Origin: Homarus americanus
Lineage: Eukaryota; Arthropoda; Malacostraca; Decapoda; Nephropidae
DNA: 64,000 nucleotides
Assembly: GCF_018991925.1 (NCBI RefSeq)
Contig: NW_024724368.1
Coordinates: 41,718 to 105,717, forward strand
Reading direction: 5' to 3'
The translations under genes were made by a program, and so were the position numbers. Positions 33,177 through 43,792 of the stretch are shown here, in pieces. Positions within the stretch are counted from its first letter, which is position 1. Every line of letters starts with the position of its first letter. Below the pieces are notes generated by a model that saw nothing but the letters and a program-made list of their open reading frames with translations, had not been told where the DNA came from and ran no database searches.

Positions 33177-34018
33177 GATGAAAAAGCATTCCTGATACAG
33201 TACTGTACTGTACTTCAAAATGACATACATTAATTATAACTTTATATATTCAAACAAAAATTCCAATATTGAAAAAAATAAATAAATAAATAAAATATCA
33301 AGCAGTCCCAAAAGCAAGCATTATGAAACTATCAGTTGATCTTGGTTCTCTAAAATAAGTAAGAGTAAAATTTTTTACAAACTGTCTTTAACCACACGGG
33401 TGTTTTTTTATGCTTTACCTGTGCCCTGGTGGGATAATCCCATAAAAAAACCAACACATTTCACACTACAAGTACGATATACTGTAATCATAAATTAAAG
33501 TGTATAACCTCTCTTTATGAGGACCACACTGGAAATACTAATTCTTTATGTGTTATCCTTGGTACATGTAAATACAGTACTGTATATGTATACTGTACAT
33601 GTACTGAAATAAATTTTACCTAATTAATTCAAATGCTCCGGACCATAATCTGCTACGTGCCAAAATAGAAAATGTAGGAAAATCCTGAGGCGGGAATGTG
33701 TGAAATATTAGTCTTTTCAGAAGACTCTCACCCACATGTACAGTAGCTAAAAAAAAGATCTGACAGGGTGGGTCCGAAGACTTCCGAAATTATACATACA
33801 AATCGTGATGTCTCGGGAAGGTTGGTATGCATGTCTTCACCCACTGCCATTCAATATCCAACAAAGGACGCGAGTTGGCATATTGGAATAAAATAAACAG
33901 TTTAGTGATTACTATCACATAGTATAAGGAGGCAACACATATCCCAATACCTATCGCCCGTGGTCTCATTATATCACACGAGTATGCACAGGTACTTTTT
34001 TTTAGCTACTGTACAGTA
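33177..34018. other. Intergenic, nothing recognised
   Basis: AT-rich, with several TACTGTAC words near 33195-33215 and 33570-33605. No gene. Confidence 0.5.
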
Positions 34019-34628
34019 CAGTCAGGGTCAAAAGTCTTTAGCACTCAACAGTATTTGGCATGTAAGCACCAGAAGATCTTATGTATTAAGGAGAGTTTTG
34101 TCCCAATTTGTGGTTCAGGCATATGTGATGACAAGCAGGCCCGGATTATCCATTAGGCACAGTGCCTAGGGCCTACGAGATATTGGGGGCCTACGAAAAA
34201 TAATACAAGAACTTTTCTTCCCCCTTTTCTACAGGTTATTATTAAATTGATACCGAGGTACTTTTTTTCCATTTATTTATTACTTAATCCTATTAGTGTC
34301 CACCAGCTAGCTGTGCTTCTTGTAAACAAAACTATTTCTGTACTGTACAAGAACAGCTGATCTAACCCATTTTCTTTTACTCAATTCATGGCAAACATCA
34401 TTGAATCTTATTCTTTCGACATCACATTTTATAATTAGGTACTAGTTTGTGATATTGGTGAATATGCTGTCAAATGGGGCCCCATATCTTGGAGGTGCCT
34501 AAGGCCTACGAAAGTCTTAACCTGGCACTGATGACAAGTAGTGTTATTAGTATAACCCAATCATATATGTATAACTCAGAAGTAGATAAAAGATATTGCT
34601 AAGTGTTCAAGACTTTTAACCCCGACTG
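34019..34628. mobile_element. Tc1/mariner-type MITE carrying a nested element
   Basis: Termini CAGTCAGGGTCAAAAGTCTT (34019) and, read inverted, CAGTCGGGGTTAAAAGTCTT (ending 34628), with TA at 34017-34018 and 34629-34630. About 390 of its 610 bp are the inserted element at 34136-34527. Confidence 0.8.
34136..34527. mobile_element. Nested non-autonomous element with 10-bp target duplication
   Basis: Flanked by perfect repeats TGATGACAAG (34126-34135 and 34528-34537). Ends CAGGCCCGGATTA and, read inverted, GTGCCAGGTTAAG are partly similar. Repeated GGCCTACGA blocks lie near both ends. A 10-base duplication could fit a Mutator-like element or a retroposon. No coding sequence. Confidence 0.65.
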
Positions 34629-34630
34629 TA

Positions 34631-35567
34631 CATGTTTCAAATTGGTTCTCTGACTTGCCCAGGGGGCAGAGGATGAGGTTGGGGAATACAATGCAATACA
34701 TAACATGCTTCAGCAATACAGTATATGGCTCTTAGCAGGTTATGGTCTGGAGATCCTCATAAACTTGCCAAAGAAATTGTGTGGTCTGCTTCAACCATAA
34801 AACCAAGTGTTAATAATTCAGTTTAAAATATGGAGTGTTGCAAATATCAGTGATGATTTCAATTAAATCAAGTTTAGAGAAAACAAGGCATAACTGTGAC
34901 ATAGGGCCCACGCGTGACATTGATTGACCCAGCCACCTTCCAAAGTCATCCCTGATATCCATCCCACCAAGACCACCAGCACTCACTCAACATGCAGTAC
35001 ACCCCTTCAAATACATCGAACATTCCCAACACCGACAATGACCTGGCATCTTGAGATACTGTTCATTTTTTTGTCTACAGATTCTGAAGACATTGTTACC
35101 AAGAAAACAGATTCTTGCACACATATCTTCATTGAACAAATCTTTCTGCAGACAGAAGTGTGCAGTACAGTATTAAAAAATTGCTGGCTTCTTTTCATCA
35201 TGCTGGCAGAATTTTTCATACAGATAAAGTCCAAGGAAGAAGACACAACTACACATACCGGTAGGCTAAAATTGCATAAAATCATCCAGCCTACTTTTCA
35301 TCCACGTGGTATTTTACACAGGTTTTTCTTCAACAATAATAGCACTTTTAATACAGTACTGTATACAGTATAACTAATCCCTGTTATCCCGATGAAAACC
35401 TTCAGGGGAACAAAAATAACACAAGGTAAACGAGAAATGCTGTGTGGTTTTTGTAATCAAACATAGAATCATCTATAAAAGAATATACAGAGTGACTAAA
35501 ACAAAAGCCAGGCGGTCAATTAAATAAGAAAAGCATAACTATCCTTAATACCCAAAGTATTCGTCCT
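34631..35567. other. Downstream flank of the UPF0729 gene
   Basis: Should include the 3' UTR of the minus-strand gene that ends at 35568. No clear polyadenylation signal was picked out. A plus-strand open frame at 34924-35373 resembles no known protein. Confidence 0.5.
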
Positions 35568-35828
35568 TCAGTCATTTTTCTTGTCTTCCACCAGTGCTTC
35601 TGTTAGTGCTGCCTCTTTACTTGAGAATGGACAAGAAATTCCACCATTAGTAAGTGCTGCTCCATTTGAAGCTGGACATCCAGTATCTGCTTCTTTATCC
35701 CCTTCTTTTTTCTCTGCACCACTTGTGACTTTGCCCCAAGGATTCCAAAATTTGAGGATAAGTGGCTGCAGGAAACGGTGCCAGATAAAGAGAAGAACTG
35801 GCACCACGATGCAGGGTATGCACACCAT
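35568..35828 (-). CDS. C18orf32: UPF0729 family small protein (C18orf32-type)
   Basis: 86 residues from the ATG at 35828-35826 to the TGA at 35570-35568. The N-terminus MVCIPCIVVPVLLFIWHRF, followed by QPLILKFWNPWG, is the hallmark of UPF0729: a hydrophobic segment then a conserved W-rich stretch. The tail is Lys, Glu and Ser rich and ends KKND; family members also end in charged Lys-rich tails. Human C18orf32 is a small membrane or lipid-droplet-associated protein scored as an NF-kappa-B activator in overexpression screens; its molecular role is not settled. Just 21 bases upstream of the ATG lies a good acceptor (GTTGTCTGCAG, 35860-35850), so the 5' UTR is spliced and the whole coding region is in one exon. 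Confidence 0.88.
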   Translation of the reverse strand: MVCIPCIVVPVLLFIWHRFLQPLILKFWNPWGKVTSGAEKKEGDKEADTGCPASNGAALTNGGISCPFSSKEAALTEALVEDKKND

Positions 35829-35849
35829 CTCGGCAACAGCTTCCAAGTT

Positions 35850-37030
35850 CTGCAGACAACATTCAACCCAAGTTAAAAGATCACACAATATACATGCAAT
35901 ACAGCTTGTGTATACACCATATATATACAGTATCTAAGACCACTATTATACATAATGACTTGGATGGATAAAATTGGCTTTATTACAGATATAATTCATC
36001 AGTATAATGTCTCAAATCATCATCCATTTATTGTAAATGGATTAAATATAAATGACACATGATAAAATATATAACACTCATCTAATAAAAAATAAGTTTG
36101 GCTACTGACAAGTGCATCATTTGGAACACCTTTAAATGCCCTACAAGTTTACTTTTAATTAATATTGTGCCAACAATTTTAACTCTTAGAATGATTGATA
36201 ACAGAGATTTTCAAGTACTATAGCAGTAAAAAATTAAAAGTAATGTTCTAATGCTAACTTATCAATTGAATATCAGTACAGTACACACACAAAATGGTTT
36301 GTCAAAGATTACTAATACTGCCCACCCTTTCTGCATAAAACACTACAGTACAATATTATTCTAGAGAAGAAAGGTGGTAGCATATATCACTGTTACAGTA
36401 CAATATTCATGTGGATGCTTAATTATTATTATTTTACAGCATTTAATACTTTCATTAAATTATTTGCATACCTGAACACCTGGTACAAAAGTGTGTTCAG
36501 TGATGAAAATTAGTTAATCTAATCCTAACAGGCAGCCACCCACTCCCTATCATCAAAAGAACTTAATTGGCTAAATGGCAATTTACATAAGGTGAAGGAC
36601 AATGAAATATTGCCTTGTTGTAGGTAGTGCCCTCCTTAAGCCATACTACAAGAACCTAACCCCACACATTTTTGAAGTTACAAATACTGTACAATAATGA
36701 CATCAAACATGTTCAAAAGCTTTCTGCCTAAAGTACAGTAAAAAATAAATAAATACCCAGTATATAAAACACATCTACTGTACATCTCACTTGGCTTCTT
36801 TCTCCTTGTGTTTAACACTCATTTCTTCCCAGTTTCAAGACAATCAACTGGTAGGAGAATTTCTCGTTTAGGCAATTTATTATTCACATAGATTACAAAA
36901 AATTATGACACCTGAATGGAACAGTACTGTACTGTATGTCTTTCTTTATTTAATTTCTTGGCACCACTTTATAATGTATTCCACAAAGACGTGTATTACC
37001 GGTTCATATCAATATAATAGTTGTGGTGTA
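35850..37030. other. Probable 5' UTR intron of the UPF0729 gene
   Basis: Begins (minus strand) with a polypyrimidine-AG acceptor. AT-rich, with no exon recognised. The upstream non-coding exon and promoter were not found. Confidence 0.45.
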
Positions 37031-37204
37031 CAGGGGTAGAAATTCACCATTTTTTCATAGTTGCCAGCAGGACTAGTAGATTTGAAAATTTACTAGTCCG
37101 TATAAATTTTTACTAGCCCTTAAACAATTTGTCAAGAAACATCAAACATCGGCACTTACCGGGTTTATACAAAGTTCTATTTACTGTGTGACATTTATTG
37201 ACTA

Positions 37205-37752
37205 CAGGTTGTACCTCTCTAGTCCGGCAACCTCAGGACCTGACTGTTGCCGGACCATGGAAATTCACCCTTTTCCTGGATAGATAGTGACTTGTGCTTA
37301 TACTTGGAAGCACTAGCACCACTTTCACTGCTTCGTGATCTCTTTGAAGACATATTGAAGGGTTAAATGTTGTACAATAGGTTCTCAAATTTCACAAGTT
37401 TTTAATTCGACGTTTTATATTTGAAAAAAAAAAATAATAATAAAAAAATAAATAAAATACGGTAAAATAAAAATTCGACGGCGGAAACTTGAATTTCGAC
37501 GGGTTTGAGTGGCCCGCCAACATTTAGACGTGCACAAATCGTGTAAACAGCGTCATTTCTCTTATGTACAAAATATTCATTATTGTTTATTACTGAATGT
37601 CTTTTTGATTGAATTAATTTTTGTGTGTGCAAAATGAACAATACAATTCATTAATAATACGTAGAATATTAAAACACACGAGGAAACGAGACGGCATTGT
37701 TTTCGTTGATTACAAAACCAGTGACTGACTGGTTCTACATGTAAAACTGAAG
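37205..37752. mobile_element. MITE family A, partial, nested in the hAT element
   Basis: Inverted relative to the copy at 16790. The terminus CAGGTTGTACCTCTCTAGTC at 37205 follows TA. The match ends near 37752 inside AGTTTTACATGTAGAACCAG, where hAT transposase sequence takes over, so the other end was deleted. Confidence 0.7.
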
Positions 37753-37755
37753 GCT

Positions 37756-38330
37756 GGGTCCTGGCCAAGTCAAATATTTGTTAAGTACATCAACTGCAGT
37801 CTGAATTTCATTCGCGATAGTAGAAATATTGGTTTGACCATGCTGGAACAGCTCTGAGAGGCCCCCAAGGCACCGCACCACATCCAGTAGGAGGTGAAGG
37901 TACTGGACTACGTCAGCACCTGTTAGAAGGAGCAGGTAGTTCTTAGCTTTTCTGGATGAATCCTTGTGGCACGCGGGATCATCAGGGAGCCACCTTGTAC
38001 CACCCCACACGTGTTGGAACCAGAAATGGTACCTGACATGTCATGAGCAGGCTTCAACATGCTCCTGTTGAGAGAACTCTTTTCATAGAACAGGTATATG
38101 CCTAGCAGCATTAAGTCAACCTTTTTGGCTAGTAGAATATCCTTTACCGCATCCTTGTAAGCGAGTTTAATTTCATGTGCAGTGCAATGGATGCCTTCCA
38201 ACTCTGGTTTCTCTAGATCTCTTCTCAATCGAGCTACTAAACCATTTCTGAACCCAGTCATAATGCTAGCCCATCTGTACCAATGCCAACTAGCTTCTGC
38301 TTCCAAGTTTCACCATAGCATGAATTCATC
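37756..38330 (-). pseudogene. hAT transposase relic (ZNF862/KIAA1586-like)
   Basis: Pieces in order on the minus strand: LVGIGTDG, then (one-base shift) SIMTGFRNGLVARL, GIHCTAHEIKLAYKDA (the CxxH-type block), LGIYLFYEKSSLNRSML, then another shift near 38010 to GGTRWLP (the RW block) and LSELFQHGQ. This is the middle of a hAT transposase of the ZNF862-like branch. The BED finger and C-terminal dimerisation region are absent. Confidence 0.7.
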
Positions 38331-38750
38331 GTAGAGCAAACACATTTCTTGATAGATGGAGCATCACCTCCCCCAATATTTTTTACAGCAACAAAGTTTA
38401 CCTAGCATTAATAGTGTACTCTCTATATGAAGCTCTTATACATGTTGAGTGTGTCTTACCACTGTCATCGGCCCACTCGCCCATCGGGGGATCCCACACC
38501 AGCAAAATAGTAAAATCTTGTCCCCCTGATGATATTTTGGTCGCCTCGGGCGAACGGGCGTATGTAAATTTCTACCCCTGGTGTATATTGGCTACACAAC
38601 AGTATGCTTTAACATGTTTTTGTATACCATACTGTACCTTTACTTATACAAGTAATGACATTAAACAAGTCAAAAATACATGTATTCAGTACATAAAAAA
38701 AAAAAAAAAAAATCCATGCTGGCTTCTACAGATATACAGTTAAACTCTAA

Positions 38751-39145
38751 GGGGACCGGTGGTAGAAGCGGTACCGTTCTTGCCTCGCAAGCGAGATGTC
38801 ACGGATTCGATTCCCGGGCCGGTGGAAGTTGTTTGGACTTACTTAGTCCCTGTTCACCTAGCAGTAAAGTAGGTACCTGTTGTAAGTCGAAAGTTGTGAA
38901 TTCGTATTCAGGGAGTTGTTGGAGCTTCCAATAACTTGATGACATAAACCACTGACTCTTCAGGCTTCTACTCCCTTGACTCTTCAGAGTTCTACGCCCT
39001 TAACTCATGAGACATAAAGGCAAGCATGAACTTAGCATGCTTCCCTGTTGGGCGCTGTTAACGCTTCTGCGCTTCATCTTACACAAGGATGTAGGGGAGT
39101 GCCCCCCCCCCCCCAAAAAAAAATTAAATAATAAAAAAAAAAAAA
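38751..39145 (+). mobile_element. tRNA-derived SINE with 13-bp target duplication
   Basis: The head resembles a tRNA: A box TGGTAGAAGCGG, then a possible anticodon arm TCTTGC-CTCGCAA-GCGAGA (7-base loop, anticodon CGC, so tRNA-Ala-like by inference), then B box GATTCGATTCC. A body of about 270 bp follows, ending in C and A runs. Flanks AGTTAAACTCTAA (38738-38750) and AGTTAAGCTCTAA (39146-39158) are the target duplication with one mismatch. Confidence 0.85.
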
Positions 39146-39158
39146 AGTTAAGCTCTAA

Positions 39159-39689
39159 TAAGGTAAAATTAAAGTCACTTATAATTTGTTTAAGCATATT
39201 CTACTGTATATACCTTCACTAACTACCTGTGGTACACCGGCTTTTTTACACTTGTTAGTTCCAAAAAGATAAATCCCTCACCCCCTCATTAGCATGGGGA
39301 TGTCAGTTCACAGGAAATGTGATAAGCTTTAGAATCTAGATAGTACTGTACATGTATGGTAGGTAATATAGTACTACTGTACTATGATACATGGGCAGGA
39401 CTGGATGATATGTTACATGGACTCACTGGATCAAACTCTAAGTGAAGGAGTATAAATGTACAGTACCTCGTTAACTGTACAGTTTCCTCAGTAAAGTTGT
39501 ACACTTGCAATGATTGATTGATAATTCGGTTTTAATATCAACAAATAAAACAAAATGAAAGACATAAAATTAAATAAAAAAGCTTTATACTTTACCTTTA
39601 AGAGCAGAGAACATATGGGAAAAGTATTGAAAAACCTGAATACAGTACAGTACAATTTTTTTTCCAACTACTGTACAGTAATGTACCTG
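39159..39689. other. Intergenic, nothing recognised
   Basis: AT-rich with repeated TACAGTAC-type words. No gene. Confidence 0.5.
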
Positions 39690-39875
39690 TAGTGTAAATA
39701 TTTCGGTAGACCACATAGTACAGTATTGTACTATACTGTAGTGTAAATATCTCGGTAGACCACATAGTACAGTATTGTACTATACTGTAGTGTATATATC
39801 TCAGTAGACCACATAGTACAGTATTGTACTATACTGTAGTGTAAATATCCCAGTAGACCACATACTATAGTAGCA
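39690..39875. repeat. 49-bp tandem repeat, four copies
   Basis: Units start TAGTGTAAATATCTCGGTAG at 39690, 39739, 39788 and 39837. Each contains the palindrome-like TACAGTATTGTACTATACTG. Confidence 0.9.
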
Positions 39876-39929
39876 CTATTGTTTCTTAGCTCATGAATAG
39901 AAAGAAATGAATAAGACCAATTGGCTCAA

Positions 39930-40090
39930 AGGAAGCATAAATCTAAATGTGGCAAGCAGGGGAGCAAGAAGTAAGCCAAGAATGGCATGGGGAGAGGTTG
40001 TAAGAAATAACATTAGAGTTAAGAACTCGACAAGATGTTTGCAAGTGACTATGCAGCTTGGAGACCTGCCATCGGGTAACTGCAACTAAC
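39930..40090 (+). pseudogene. LINE 3' coding end, RTE/I-like
   Basis: Codes KPRMAWGEVVRNN and, one frame over, ASDYAAWRPAIG then a stop. Same family end as the fragment at 13335-13945. Confidence 0.55.
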
Positions 40091-40658
40091 CCATGCAAGC
40101 AGGGAAATTGGCAGGGAAAAAGTTGATGGTGATGATGAATACAAATAAATGGGTGGAAGAACTTAAAATTTCCAACCTTTTGCTTTCCCATGTTTTCATA
40201 AACATGATTCTCCAACACAGGGAAGTTACCATTACAGTACTTTCATGGACTTAATGCTTCCATTACATAAACATGAAAAACTGGCAGCAGCTTATTTTAT
40301 TTACATAACAATAATATTACTAATAATAATACAGGTACAGGTAGCTACAGTACAGTATAAAAATACATAATAAAAAATAATGATTTATGGAAATTTTCTT
40401 ATTTCCACTAAATTTCATATTTTCTGTAAGAAGTCTTCCTAAATCTTTTTCTTATCTTACATTTTCTAACTTTCTTCCCCACATGTCATACTCCTCCTTT
40501 GTGTTGCTACTAGGTATGCAGTACCTGTACAGTACAGCAGGCAAGGGCAATCTTTCCTCAGTCATGGGCCGCATTACGATTCAGGTACAGTATTTTTCTG
40601 CGGGCCGACCCACCAAAATTTATATCCTACCTAGCCCAAAAGCAATGCTAATACAGTA
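40091..40658. other. Intergenic, nothing recognised
   Basis: No gene or repeat recognised. Confidence 0.5.
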
Positions 40659-40991
40659 CAGGTGCTCCTCTACTTAAGAACATTAAACTTACAAACTTTC
40701 AGAGATACAAACATCATCACTGAGGGGGGTTATCTGCCAGAACAGGTGTTTAATGTGGATGAGACTGGATTATTTTGAAGAAAATTCCAGATAGAACAAA
40801 CATTACCTAAGAGGAGAAAAGTGAGCCAGGTTTTAAGGCTGTATTAAAGGGTATAGCTGTACTAAATATCCATAATCTTTTAATTTTTTAAAATATGTTT
40901 GGTATTTACAAGAGTAAAGTTGGACTTACAACAACTGGACTTACAAACAAGCCTCAGGAACGTAACTCGTTCGTAAGTAGAGGAGCAGCTG
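40659..40991 (+). mobile_element. Tigger-derived MITE with a transposase fragment
   Basis: Termini CAGGTGCTCCTCTACTTAAG and, read inverted, CAGCTGCTCCTCTACTTACG, with TA at 40657-40658 and 40992-40993. Near 40735-40840 it codes LPEQVFNVDETGLF, the first catalytic block of a Tigger transposase, so it is an internal-deletion product. Confidence 0.8.
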
Positions 40992-41286
40992 TATTGTATT
41001 AGCATGGACAGGGAAATAGTGTATCGTCACGTCCACCTTACGATATTTTCAGTTTACAATCACAATCTTTTTCCTATTTATAAAACAAATCCATTATAAT
41101 ATTTTTGTAAATAAAATTGTAATGTTTCTTGGCATTTAACAGAAGATGTGTGAAGCAGTCTGTGAATATGTTGATTTTTCCTAGTTACAGTATTTATCTT
41201 ACTCACGAGACAAACACACCCACCAGAATATTGTCAATTTAATATTGGCGCATGAGGAACTACAATGAAACAGCCTAATATATATA

Positions 41287-41612
41287 CAGTCAGTACCCGA
41301 CTTACGACGGGGTTAGGGACAGACGACCAGGTAGTAAGTTGAATTGGTCGAAGTCGAAAATGCGAAAATAATATAGAAAATCTAAAATGGGTGTCTCTTT
41401 TTCTTCTCAGCACCAAGAGAACTCTCACCTTTACACTTGCCAGCCATTTTAAAGGGAATTAAAAAAAAAAAAAAAAAAAATTGTCGGTACACAGCGCAAT
41501 CACTAACGTTGGGACTCGAAAATACGTAATTTGAAAAAATTTTGGTACGACTGAGGCGGTCATATGTCCGGGTGGTCGTAGGTCGAGTATGTCGTAAGTT
41601 GAGGAGTAGCTG
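41287..41612. mobile_element. MITE family C, uninterrupted copy
   Basis: Left terminus CAGTCAGTACCCGACTTACG after TA. The right terminus, read inverted, is CAGCTACTCCTCAACTTACG. The interior matches both halves of 20904-22055. It contains an A20 run near 41462. Confidence 0.75.
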
Positions 41613-41739
41613 AACTTTATATCAAAATTATTTAGGTGCTACAGCATGGTTCAGTACTGTATGATACCCATACTGTTTCTCTTAGATATTAAAAGAAAAG
41701 AAAATAAAAGCCTAGCAAGCTTCATTGCTTTCCTACTTT

Positions 41740-42190
41740 ACGAAAAAGGAAAAAGTAACATCACCTGAACCTAAGCCATCGACATCTGGCATCATTAAAG
41801 CTCCCACTTCTCCTCTCCCATTGCCTGCCCTTTCATCCGATTCAGATGACACCCGCCCCCAGTAACCCCCCACCTCTCCTCCACCACCACCACCAGTTAA
41901 CGCATGCCATCCCACCCATTATTCAAAATAAGTGTTAGCACAAATTTCATTTCATTTTTTTTTCTTACTACAGCATTATTAAGTTTGTTTGTATTATTGT
42001 ATTGTTATTATACTATGAATGTAAATAAAACATTGAAGGAAATATATAAACAAATTACAGTTTTTAGAGAGTGTTTCCCCTAACCCTTGCTATTTCATTT
42101 ATTTCTTATGGAATAATTAAGTTTGATTTAAATGGTCATTCTCAAGAATGTAACTACTGTACTGTGTAAATCGAGAGATGGCTTTATTTG
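41740..42190 (+). pseudogene. Tigger-type element, C-terminal and 3' end relic
   Basis: Codes KEKVTSPEPKPSTSG, LPLPALSSDSDD and a Pro-rich tail, like the end of TIGD1-type transposases. This is followed by AT-rich sequence and GTAAATCGAGAGATGGC near 42165, resembling a Tigger right end. No left end is seen here. Confidence 0.4.
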
Positions 42191-42296
42191 GAGTACAATT
42201 GGATTCTAAGTGAGCTGTATGTTACTAAGTGTACACTTATTGTTCTTCCTCTAGGGGAAAGACAAGTTAGCCATCTTGTATTTAAACTACGTAGTT

Positions 42297-42450
42297 ATGG
42301 CATCCTGTGCGGGTTGTTCTTTGTCTTATCGCATGTTGTCTGTGGTTGTGGAGGATGAAGACTACCTCTAAGAGTACATCTGTCAATATGGACTAGTTGG
42401 CAGGATGTGCAAGTGTTCAAAATCCAGCAGAGAACTGACAGTGAACAAAG
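42297..42450 (+). pseudogene. Cys-rich exon relic 1 (zinc-ribbon-like)
   Basis: From the ATG: MASCAGCSLSYRMLSVVVED, then an in-frame TAA at 42369, then EYICQYGLVGRMCKCSK and RELTVNK up to a GTAAAA donor at 42451. Aligns with the exon at 43793: both have M-x2-C-x-G-C-x-L-x-Y-x2-L at the start and an (H/Y)G(V/L)-then-Cys block later. Possibly the N-terminal zinc-ribbon exon of an ISXO2-like transposase family; that name is tentative. Confidence 0.4.
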
Positions 42451-43654
42451 GTAAAATTATTGTTTCAGTCATGCACCTATATTTGGAAGTACTGTAGATC
42501 AGAATCATTCAACACACATCCAAAACCATCAGAAAAAAATAATTTCAACCTTGCCTAAGCTTATAATCCTAAAATTTGCTGAATGACCAAAACGATAATA
42601 ATCTCTGAACAAAAAGTATGTGTTTCAGTGCAACAACCTTTTGTACTCTTCGATCAACAAATAATGTAAAATTACAACATGCCACTTCAAGAAAAGTGCT
42701 TTCATTAATATCTGATATCAAAGTACAGTAGCTAAATTCTTTCTGCTTAATATGCCATTGGCTAGGTTAGATAGGTTAGGTTGGTTAGATTAGGTTCTGT
42801 GCACTGTCATCTCCATTTTCTTGTTTAGTAATATGCAAATAACTTCTCCAGAATGTTGGTGCAATTCTATAATGATTTTCCACTGCGAACCGTCTCCTCC
42901 ACCCATTACCATTTTTTTAACCACTTAAACTATGAGATATATGTCTAGTGCTGGAACACCTTGGTGAAGCATTGTATGTTTACAGCAGCACAACGATCAA
43001 CTCAAGGTGAAATAAATGCCAAATGCCGCCAGTCACGGTCACATATCATTCTCGCATTGTTCACCGGTAATAGATGATTAGCCAATCAGAGCCACTCACA
43101 GTAAAATAGCATTAGTAGGAACTTAGCCGGTCACATTAAGATATCCACTGCTGGGGTAAAATGCTAAAAAACACTCAACAAACTTTTGAAAACCTTATCT
43201 AACCTTTAAAAATCGTAAAATTATAAAATGCTTACCATATTCATATTTTCGGTGTTTAGTATGTGGTGTTGTTTTCGACTTTCATTATGTGATGGTGGTG
43301 TTTTCAGCGCTCAGATTAGAAGGGATTCATAATCTCAAAAGCAATTCTTAACAATTTTACAAGTTAGGAAAGATTAGGTAAGGTTTTGAAAGATTTGTTT
43401 GGTGATCTTTTGGTATTTTTGCAATAACACACCACACATTCCTACCACTAATCTATTGTCATTTTCGAATAAGACGACTAATTACAAGATAATTTTCATC
43501 TATTACATTACCGGCGGAAATGTATAATAACGGAGAAAGAGTATCCAAAATTTTCTCTATTTTCTTCCATCAATCTTGCGCCATTATCGCCTACCTCACC
43601 TCCCACACTGCGTGTCTTCTTCATAAATCATCACACGCATGCGTTCCCGTACAC
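42451..43654. other. Intergenic or intronic; TTAGG-like words
   Basis: Near 42764-42800 the sequence reads TAGGTTAGATAGGTTAGG and on, a degenerate arthropod telomere motif. No further exon recognised. Confidence 0.4.
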
Positions 43655-43740
43655 GTCACGTGGCCAATCAAAAGCGTTTTTGTTTTTGCAACCAATTAAA
43701 GTGATTTTGGGTTTAATTCGCGGGATTTTTGGCCCAATCA
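43655..43740 (+). promoter_or_regulatory. Promoter-like cluster: E-box and three CCAAT boxes
   Basis: CACGTG at 43657-43662 overlapping an ACGTCA half-site, then CCAAT at 43664, 43692 and 43734. The cluster lies 55-135 bases upstream of the ATG at 43793. Could drive the Cys-rich exon; based on motifs only. Confidence 0.35.
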
Positions 43741-43792
43741 AATTTGAGTTTTACTTTGGGTCTCTCTTTGAAATTCAAATTCAGTTCCGACC

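Larger units (their letters stand above)
37031..38580 (-). mobile_element. hAT element, ZNF862-like, decayed and with a nested MITE
   Basis: Termini CAGGGGTAGAAATT (37031) and, read inverted, CAGGGGTAGAAATT (ending 38580): a perfect 14-bp match of hAT type. The target duplication is unclear (GTGGTGTA on the left, GTGTATAT on the right). The interior holds a broken transposase on the minus strand and part of a family A MITE. Confidence 0.75.

Noticed and set aside
34924..35373. 149-codon plus-strand open frame near the UPF0729 gene
   Set aside because: Composition is repeat-like (ACAGTACTGTA at the end), and no known domain or splice pattern was recognised. Probably chance.
37402..37641. Open frame in the nested MITE
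   Set aside because: Lies in non-coding MITE family A sequence that has no conserved frame between copies.
38751..38830. Functional tRNA gene at the SINE head
   Set aside because: The acceptor stem is not a clean tRNA and the sequence continues into a conserved 270-bp body with an A tail and target duplication. The same head is repeated at 48602.
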